NCBI GenBank assembly: GCA_012520975.1
Contig: JAAYNF010000015.1
Location: 1 to 38,853, forward strand
Length of the DNA stretch: 38,853 bases
DNA from: Clostridiaceae bacterium
GTDB lineage: Bacteria > Bacillota > Clostridia > Saccharofermentanales > UBA5734
Direction: 5' to 3'
Below the pieces are notes generated by a model that did no database searches, was not told the DNA's origin, and worked only from the letters and a program-made list of their open reading frames with translations. Of this stretch, positions 33,800-38,853 are shown piece by piece; the stretch's first letter is position 1, and each line of letters begins with the position of its first letter. The position numbers and the translations under genes are program-made.

Positions 33800-33828
33800 C
33801 GAATGACACGCTACTTGGAGGATATTAA

Positions 33829-35763
33829 ATGATTTCAAACAGACAACATTTGGCCGCCGGCACTTTAATCGGCGACCAATATAGGATTGTCAAACTGATC
33901 GGACAGGGCGGCATGGCCAGGGTTTATTTGGCAACGGATCAGCAAAACGGCGGTTCTGTGGCAATTAAAATTATGAAGGCCGAACTGAGCAATGATCAGG
34001 AATTTATCAAGCGTTTTGATACCGAAGCCCGGGCGGCATCCAGTCTCGATCATCCGAATATCGTCAAGGTTCTTGACCATGGTCAGGATGGCGAGCTGCG
34101 CTATATTGTCCAAGAACTGGTGGAGGGGCAAACGCTGAAAGCCCTGATCGATCATCGCGGCCCCCTGCCTTGGACCGTTGCGGTTCCTCTGACCATCCAG
34201 ATCGGCCTGGCGCTGGAACATGCCCATCGTCATGGTGTCGTTCATCGCGACATCAAACCGCACAATATCCTGCTCACGGAAGATATGGTCGCCAAGGTGA
34301 CGGATTTCGGAATTGCTCGGGCGGTCAATACCAATACCATTACCCTGACTTCGGGCATCACGCTGGGGTCGGTTCATTATTTTTCCCCGGAGCAGGCGCG
34401 GGGCAGCATTGTCAGTGAGAAATCAGACATTTATTCATTGGGAATCATGCTCTACGAGATGATTACCGGCCAGGTTCCTTTTGACGGTGAAACCTCGGTT
34501 GCCATCGCCATTAAACATCTGCAGGAAATGCCGCCGTTGCCGTCAACGATCAATCACAACATCCCCCCCGGCTTGGACAATATTATCCAGAAATGCATCC
34601 AAAAATCACCGGACAATCGCTACACCGATGTTCGCCAGCTGGTTGATGAACTGGATGCTTTCATGATCGATCCGGACGGCATTTACGGCGTTCTCATCCA
34701 CAACTATGATGGCGAAGCCGGCACATCGGCCATTGGACTTAAACGATTTGATCCCAATTATGAGAAAATCCGCGACATCGAAAAGGCTATTGTTAACCGC
34801 CGCCGTTCTCGCCAACGGGATGTGGTCATCGTGGTTACGATTATTTTGTTATCGCTGGTTTTTCTTACATCAATCGGTGTCTGGACATACCAGAAATTGA
34901 GCGAAAGCATGGCTCGGCCAACCCAAAATGAAATAACCATTGACAATTATATCGGCCGCAAAATCACTGAGGTCAAGCCTTTGCTCGAAAGCGCGGACAT
35001 TCCTTACAAAATTGTTTATCAATCATCGGATACCGTTGATCGCAACATCGTCATCAATTTGAGCCCTCCGGCCGGAACAACGATTAAAATGGGCGGAACA
35101 ACCGTACTCCATGTTTATGTCAGCGCCGGTCAGGAAAAATATATTTTGGATAATTACAGCGGATGGACATATGAAAAAGCCAAAGCCACGATCGAAAGCT
35201 TGAACTTGGGATTTGTCGTTCTGCGCAGCCTTGAGCCGTCCGACGATTTCAAGGTCGGAACCATCATTAAGACCATTCCGGAGCAAGGTGCGGAGATCCG
35301 GTATGGCGATACCATTACGCTGGTTGTCTGCGGCGGAAAGGCAACGGTGATCGTGCCCAACCTTGCCGGCAAATCCCTGCGTGAAGTACGGGAACTTTTT
35401 TCCAATGAACTACATTTGATTGTGGGAACCTTGACCAATATGCATGTTGACTTGGTCACCGGTGAACCGGTCGAGGTTGACGAAAAAAACCGGGTTGTCA
35501 TTAAGCAGGGCGTTGCGCCCGGAACCGAGGTCATGTATCAAACAACGATTCCCTTAACCTACGGTACGCGGGAGGACTACTATTATTTCCTTAATCCTAC
35601 TCCGACTCCGACTCCGGAACCGTCGCCGACGCCGACCCCCGAACCGACACCGGAGCCGTCACCGACGCCGACGCCGACGCCGACCCCCGACCCAACGCCG
35701 ACCCCCGACCCGACGCCGACTCCAACCCCAACTCCGCCGTCTCCCGGATTCGACGCTGACTAA
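33829..35763 (+). CDS. prkC: PASTA-domain Ser/Thr protein kinase
   Basis: Membrane kinase that senses peptidoglycan fragments or lipid II and controls growth and wall synthesis. The protein is 644 residues. The kinase domain (about 15-280) has the ATP lysine Lys47 (VAIKIM), HRDIKPHN (Asp141) and DFG (159-161), with a Thr-rich activation loop (NTNTITLTSGIT) for autophosphorylation. One membrane helix lies at about 332-354. Outside are three PASTA repeats (about 363-430, 432-502, 504-580), the third longer and less regular. The last 55 or so residues are Pro-Thr-rich. GGAGG precedes the ATG. Confidence 0.96.
   Translation: MISNRQHLAAGTLIGDQYRIVKLIGQGGMARVYLATDQQNGGSVAIKIMKAELSNDQEFIKRFDTEARAASSLDHPNIVKVLDHGQDGELRYIVQELVEGQTLKALIDHRGPLPWTVAVPLTIQIGLALEHAHRHGVVHRDIKPHNILLTEDMVAKVTDFGIARAVNTNTITLTSGITLGSVHYFSPEQARGSIVSEKSDIYSLGIMLYEMITGQVPFDGETSVAIAIKHLQEMPPLPSTINHNIPPGLDNIIQKCIQKSPDNRYTDVRQLVDELDAFMIDPDGIYGVLIHNYDGEAGTSAIGLKRFDPNYEKIRDIEKAIVNRRRSRQRDVVIVVTIILLSLVFLTSIGVWTYQKLSESMARPTQNEITIDNYIGRKITEVKPLLESADIPYKIVYQSSDTVDRNIVINLSPPAGTTIKMGGTTVLHVYVSAGQEKYILDNYSGWTYEKAKATIESLNLGFVVLRSLEPSDDFKVGTIIKTIPEQGAEIRYGDTITLVVCGGKATVIVPNLAGKSLREVRELFSNELHLIVGTLTNMHVDLVTGEPVEVDEKNRVVIKQGVAPGTEVMYQTTIPLTYGTREDYYYFLNPTPTPTPEPSPTPTPEPTPEPSPTPTPTPTPDPTPTPDPTPTPTPTPPSPGFDAD
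35594..35750 (+). repeat. Pro/Thr/Glu/Asp-rich codon repeats in the prkC tail
   Basis: Short CCGACG/CCGACC-type repeats encode runs of PTP, PEPSPTP and PDPTPTP at the extracellular end of PrkC. The protein pattern resembles linkers that span or bind cell wall. Repeats vary at synonymous positions, so selection on the protein as well as slippage is likely. Confidence 0.85.
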
Positions 35764-35776
35764 GCAGCAGATATCC

Positions 35777-36688
35777 ATGATTTTAACGGGGCAGGATCGT
35801 TTTCAGAATACGGAAAAATCTGTGAGGGGACGGATTATCAAAGGGGTCGGCGGACGCTACACCATTATGTTTCCGGATGGTCAGGTCGGTATAGCCAGCG
35901 CGCGAGGCCTTTTCCGCCTTGAGGATCTTGTTCCGGCCGCCGGCGATAAGGTGGAATGCATCGATAGCGGTGATCCGGATGTACCTTGGCGCATTGTTCA
36001 TATTCTGCCGCGCCGCAATCATTTGCTTCGACCGCCGATCGCCAATCTTGATGGTCTGATTATTACCGTTTCAGCCGCCGAACCGCAGCCGGATTTTTAT
36101 CTGGCCGACAAGTTGTTGACCGTTTGCTTAATCAACCAAATCGAGCCGCTGCTCTGCCTGACCAAAATCGACTTGGCAACCGACACCGATCTGTTGGCCG
36201 GCTACCAACCAACGGGCTGTTCCATGATCGAGACCTCGCCGGAGGATGAAAGCAGTTTGGTTGAGCTGAAAAACTGGATGACCGGTCGATTTGTGTCTTT
36301 TGCCGGCCAATCCGGCGTGGGCAAATCAACGCTGCTTAATCGGCTTTTTGGACAGGAATTGATGCCGGAAGGCCATGTCAGCAGCCGGATCGGCCGTGGT
36401 CGACACACGACCAGACATGTCGAACTCTTTCCGATGGCGGATGGTTTTGTTGCCGACACTCCGGGCTTCAGTTCGCTGGAACTGGCCGATTTTGACATCA
36501 GCGGCGAACAGTTGGTGACCGGTTATCCGGAGATCCAAGCCGTTGCCGACCGCTGCCGGTTTACCGATTGTCGACATATCGGTGAACCGGGCTGTGCCGT
36601 ATCAACAGGGGATATCCATCCGGACCGCCTGTTGCGATATCGCTTTTTTCGCAATCAACTGGACAGCATCGATCCGCATAACCGGTAA
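35777..36688 (+). CDS. rsgA: Ribosome small subunit-dependent GTPase RsgA
   Basis: Late 30S maturation GTPase. The protein is 303 residues with an N-terminal OB-fold (about 15-80). The G domain is circularly permuted: the G4 motif TKID (129-132) comes before the P-loop GQSGVGKST (177-185) and G3 DTPG (227-230). The zinc site Cys260, Cys265, His267, Cys273 follows. The order G4-G1-G3 is diagnostic of the family. The ribosome site before the ATG is weak, so translation may follow from prkC, 13 bases upstream. In the sequenced Firmicutes it is usually next to the PrkC module. Confidence 0.95.
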   Translation: MILTGQDRFQNTEKSVRGRIIKGVGGRYTIMFPDGQVGIASARGLFRLEDLVPAAGDKVECIDSGDPDVPWRIVHILPRRNHLLRPPIANLDGLIITVSAAEPQPDFYLADKLLTVCLINQIEPLLCLTKIDLATDTDLLAGYQPTGCSMIETSPEDESSLVELKNWMTGRFVSFAGQSGVGKSTLLNRLFGQELMPEGHVSSRIGRGRHTTRHVELFPMADGFVADTPGFSSLELADFDISGEQLVTGYPEIQAVADRCRFTDCRHIGEPGCAVSTGDIHPDRLLRYRFFRNQLDSIDPHNR

Positions 36689-36756
36689 GCAATGTATTCG
36701 TAGCGACCTTTGACCAAATCCGGTTCCGATCAGATTAACCCAAGGAGGAAAAAACC

Positions 36757-37437
36757 ATGTTGCCGACTTATCAAGAGACCGCTGGACGCCTGCTGCTTTG
36801 TCCATCCATCCTCTCCGCTGACTTTGCCGCCCTGGGCGATGCCATGGATCAGGTTGCGACCGCCGCCGATATCGTTCATATTGACGTCATGGACGGCCAT
36901 TTCGTTCCTAATTTGACGATCGGGCCACCGGTTGTCGCCTCCCTTGGACGCCGCACCAAATTGCCCTTGGATGTTCATTTGATGGTGGAGCAACCCATAA
37001 ATTGGATTGAGCCCTTCGCCGGGAGCGGAGCCGATTCATTGGTCGTCCATGCCGAGGCCTGCGTTCATCTGTTGCGCTGCCTGCAAATGATCCGTGACGT
37101 CGGTTGCACACCCGGCGTCGCCATCAACCCCGGAACACCATTGACCGCAATCGAGGAAGCTTTGCCCTATGTCGACATGGTTTTGTTGATGACGGTCAAC
37201 CCCGGCTTCGGCGGTCAACAGTTTATCCCGACAATGACCGATAAAATCCGCCGTCTGCGCCAGCGGCTGGACGATCTGGATCGTCCGATTCATCTTCAGA
37301 TTGACGGGGGCGTGTATCTTGGCAATATCCGGGAATTATATCAAGCCGGAGCCAATATGATTGTTGTCGGCCAAGCGGTCTACGGACAGCCGGATCCCGC
37401 CGCGGCCCTGAGAGCGTTGCGCGCATGCGCTGTGTAA
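36757..37437 (+). CDS. rpe: Ribulose-phosphate 3-epimerase
   Basis: Interconverts ribulose 5-phosphate and xylulose 5-phosphate in the pentose phosphate pathway. The protein is 226 residues with the TIM-barrel motifs PSILSADF (Asp22), HIDVMDGHFVPN (His41, Asp43), LDVHLMVEQP, LLMTVNPGFGGQ, and LQIDGGV with the catalytic Asp. AAGGAGG precedes the ATG at ideal distance. Its end overlaps thiN by 13 bases. The 68 bases before it hold no other feature that I can see. Confidence 0.96.
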   Translation: MLPTYQETAGRLLLCPSILSADFAALGDAMDQVATAADIVHIDVMDGHFVPNLTIGPPVVASLGRRTKLPLDVHLMVEQPINWIEPFAGSGADSLVVHAEACVHLLRCLQMIRDVGCTPGVAINPGTPLTAIEEALPYVDMVLLMTVNPGFGGQQFIPTMTDKIRRLRQRLDDLDRPIHLQIDGGVYLGNIRELYQAGANMIVVGQAVYGQPDPAAALRALRACAV

Positions 37438-38099
37438 TCGTTCTTTCCGGTGATCTTCGCGATGATGCGGTTGTTCGTACCTGGCTGGACCAGGCCGATC
37501 ACCTGATCTGTGCCGATGGCGGGGCACGGCATTTACGCCGGCTGGATGTTTCTCCGGATCTGCTGGTCGGGGATCTGGACTCACTGTCGCCGGTGGACCG
37601 GATTTGGCTGCATAGCCGGCAGGTTCCGGTCAAGCAGTATCCTGCGGATAAAGATCAGACCGACTCGGAACTGGCCTTGCGTCAGGCTTTGAGCCTGCTG
37701 AAAGAACCGCGGGACCAACATGAGCTGATCATCTTGGCTGCCTTTGGCAGCCGACCGGACCATGTATTGGCCAATCAGCTGCTGTCGGCCCAACTGGCAG
37801 CGGAAGGATGGCGTCTGATTCTGACCGATGGCGTGACCACCCAATATACCTTGACGATCGGTCAGGAATTGGTTTTGCATCTGCCGACTTACCAAGAAAA
37901 ACCTTTGGCCTTTTCCGTCAATGCGATCGGTTGCCAAGTCGACGGCCTGACCGGCAACGACAATCTGCTTTATCCGCTGAACGGAATCTCGCTCTCTGCC
38001 GGAAGCTCCCGGGGCATCAGCAATCGAATTACACAAAGTCCGGTTGTTCTTCGTTTGTCTTCCGGTGTTGCGCTGATCACGGTAACACCGGATCATTAA
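37425..38099 (+). CDS. thiN: Thiamine pyrophosphokinase
   Basis: Transfers pyrophosphate from ATP to thiamine, giving thiamine diphosphate. The protein is 224 residues. The family motifs are CADGGARHL (Asp31), LVGDLDSLSP (49-53 core GDLDS), the KDQTDSELALRQAL segment, and GSRPDHVLAN. A second, beta-rich domain follows. The start lies inside the end of rpe, with the stop of rpe read in another frame. No TPP riboswitch precedes it, as expected for an operon-internal gene. Thiamine diphosphate serves transketolase, a functional link to rpe. Confidence 0.94.
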   Translation: MRCVIVLSGDLRDDAVVRTWLDQADHLICADGGARHLRRLDVSPDLLVGDLDSLSPVDRIWLHSRQVPVKQYPADKDQTDSELALRQALSLLKEPRDQHELIILAAFGSRPDHVLANQLLSAQLAAEGWRLILTDGVTTQYTLTIGQELVLHLPTYQEKPLAFSVNAIGCQVDGLTGNDNLLYPLNGISLSAGSSRGISNRITQSPVVLRLSSGVALITVTPDH

Positions 38100-38128
38100 T
38101 TGAAAGGGTTCGGCGGTTTTGCTATAAT
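38100..38128 (+). promoter_or_regulatory. Promoter of the mscS-type gene
   Basis: TTGAAA (38100-38105), a 17-base spacer and TATAAT (38123-38128) with a TGC extension (38120-38122) make the strongest promoter match in the window. The -35 begins at the base after the thiN stop. The predicted start of transcription leaves a leader of roughly 58 bases. Confidence 0.8.
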
Positions 38129-38192
38129 CGGTGCCGATGCCGCTCATGAACTCCGAGCCGGAATGTCGGCGGAACAGAAGGAGAGATGCGTT

Positions 38193-38853
38193 GTGGAAGA
38201 ATTTTGGGAATTAGCAATACCGATCATTAAAAGCATCGTCTTTGCCGTCATTGTCCTGATCGTTGGTCTGCTGCTGATCAAGTGGATCAATCGTTTGGTG
38301 AGACGGCTGCTGGACAAAAAAGATATTGCCCCATCGCTCAAGCCTTTTATCAAATCCGTGATTTCTGTTGCGCTTAAAGGGCTGTTGATTGTCGCCGTGA
38401 TCAGCATTCTCGGCATTGAAACATCCTCCTTTGTCGCTTTATTCGGAACCGCCGGTCTGGCCATCGGTCTGGCGTTTCAGGGCTCCTTGTCAAATTTTGC
38501 CGGCGGTGTTCTGATTTTGCTGACCAAGCCGTTCAAGGTAGGGGATTATATAGAGGCCAATGGTTTTTCCGGAACCGTGGAGCAGATTCAAATTCTTTAT
38601 ACCGATCTGGTTACCTTGGACAACAAGGTCATTCATATTCCTAACGGCGGTCTGGCCAACACCAGCGTGGTCAATCACTTCGAAAAGCCGACACGCCGGG
38701 TGGATCTTGACTTTCGCGTTGCCTACGAGGCCGACATCGACCATGTTATTCGCGTCTTGACGGGAATAATCGAGAATCACCCGTTGGCGCTAAAAACCCC
38801 CGAGCCACTGGTTCGCTTGGCGCAGCACGCCGAGAGCGGCATGATTTATGCCG
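38193..38853 (+). CDS. mscS: Small-conductance mechanosensitive channel (MscS family), 3' end outside window
   Basis: Predicted membrane channel that opens under osmotic downshock. 220 codons are visible. Starting with GTG at 38193, after AAGGAGAG, the protein shows three hydrophobic segments (about 9-30, 55-75, 82-115). The third has the Gly/Ala-rich pore-helix pattern GLAIGLAFQGSLSNFAGG. It is followed by the beta-domain hallmark KPFKVGDYIEANGFSGTVEQI and the HIPNGGLANTSVVNH motif. No ATG start fits this frame; the ATG at 38186 is in another frame. The gene continues past the right edge. It has its own promoter. Confidence 0.92.
   Translation, partial: MEEFWELAIPIIKSIVFAVIVLIVGLLLIKWINRLVRRLLDKKDIAPSLKPFIKSVISVALKGLLIVAVISILGIETSSFVALFGTAGLAIGLAFQGSLSNFAGGVLILLTKPFKVGDYIEANGFSGTVEQIQILYTDLVTLDNKVIHIPNGGLANTSVVNHFEKPTRRVDLDFRVAYEADIDHVIRVLTGIIENHPLALKTPEPLVRLAQHAESGMIYA

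Noticed and set aside
1-38853. tRNA genes, insertion sequences, prophage, attachment sites or defence genes
   Set aside because: Looked for conserved tRNA arm patterns, transposase motifs, inverted terminal repeats and known defence domains by eye; none seen. A tRNAscan or ISfinder search would be decisive.

Overview
This window looks like a chromosomal housekeeping region from a Firmicute, most likely a moderately GC-rich member of the Clostridia. The evidence is a Gram-positive-type PolC, ScpA/ScpB, a PASTA-domain Ser/Thr kinase paired with a PP2C phosphatase, a tRNA-sensing T-box leader, a YugP-type metallopeptidase, and an IspH (LytB) protein fused to ribosomal protein S1, an arrangement known from Clostridia. 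The genus cannot be fixed by reading alone. Apart from one two-gene island, every gene lies on the + strand and the genes are packed tightly, with many stop/start overlaps.

Layout. (1) 1-3364: the 3' part of a T-box leader with its terminator, then ileS of the long (type 2, eukaryote-like) class. (2) 3385-11456: an extended -10 promoter, then an M50 membrane protease, trpS, scpA, scpB, an RpiR-type regulator, cmk, plsC and the ispH-S1 fusion, closed by a strong terminator. (3) 11455-13147, minus strand: a two-gene island encoding an unrecognised small protein with a Cys/His cluster and an acidic tail, and a protein made of two RimJ/RimL-like GNAT acetyltransferase domains in tandem. It lies between the S1 and S2 genes and is the least conventional part of the window. 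(4) 13279-14918: promoter, structured leader, rpsB, tsf, terminator. (5) 14940-28385: pyrH, then a promoter and frr, uppS, cdsA, dxr, rseP, ispG, polC, priA. (6) 28437-38099: a promoter followed by def, fmt, a yugP-like gene, rsmB, rlmN, the PP2C phosphatase, prkC, rsgA, rpe and thiN. (7) 38100-38853: a good promoter and an mscS-type channel gene cut by the window edge.

How it fits together. Much of the window serves translation: IleRS, TrpRS, S1, S2, EF-Ts, RRF, deformylase, formyltransferase, RsmB, RlmN and RsgA. Isoprenoid and envelope supply is provided by ispH, dxr and ispG (MEP pathway), uppS (the lipid carrier), and plsC and cdsA (phospholipids). Chromosome replication and segregation are represented by polC, priA and scpAB. 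The kinase/phosphatase pair probably couples cell-wall status to growth. No tRNA, rRNA, insertion sequence, prophage or CRISPR array was seen. No gap without a gene exceeds about 260 bases. I did not find a convincing new multi-gene system. The best leads are the minus-strand GNAT island, signals for separate expression of S1 inside ispH, the matching acidic tails on S1 and S2, and a candidate rpsB leader switch.
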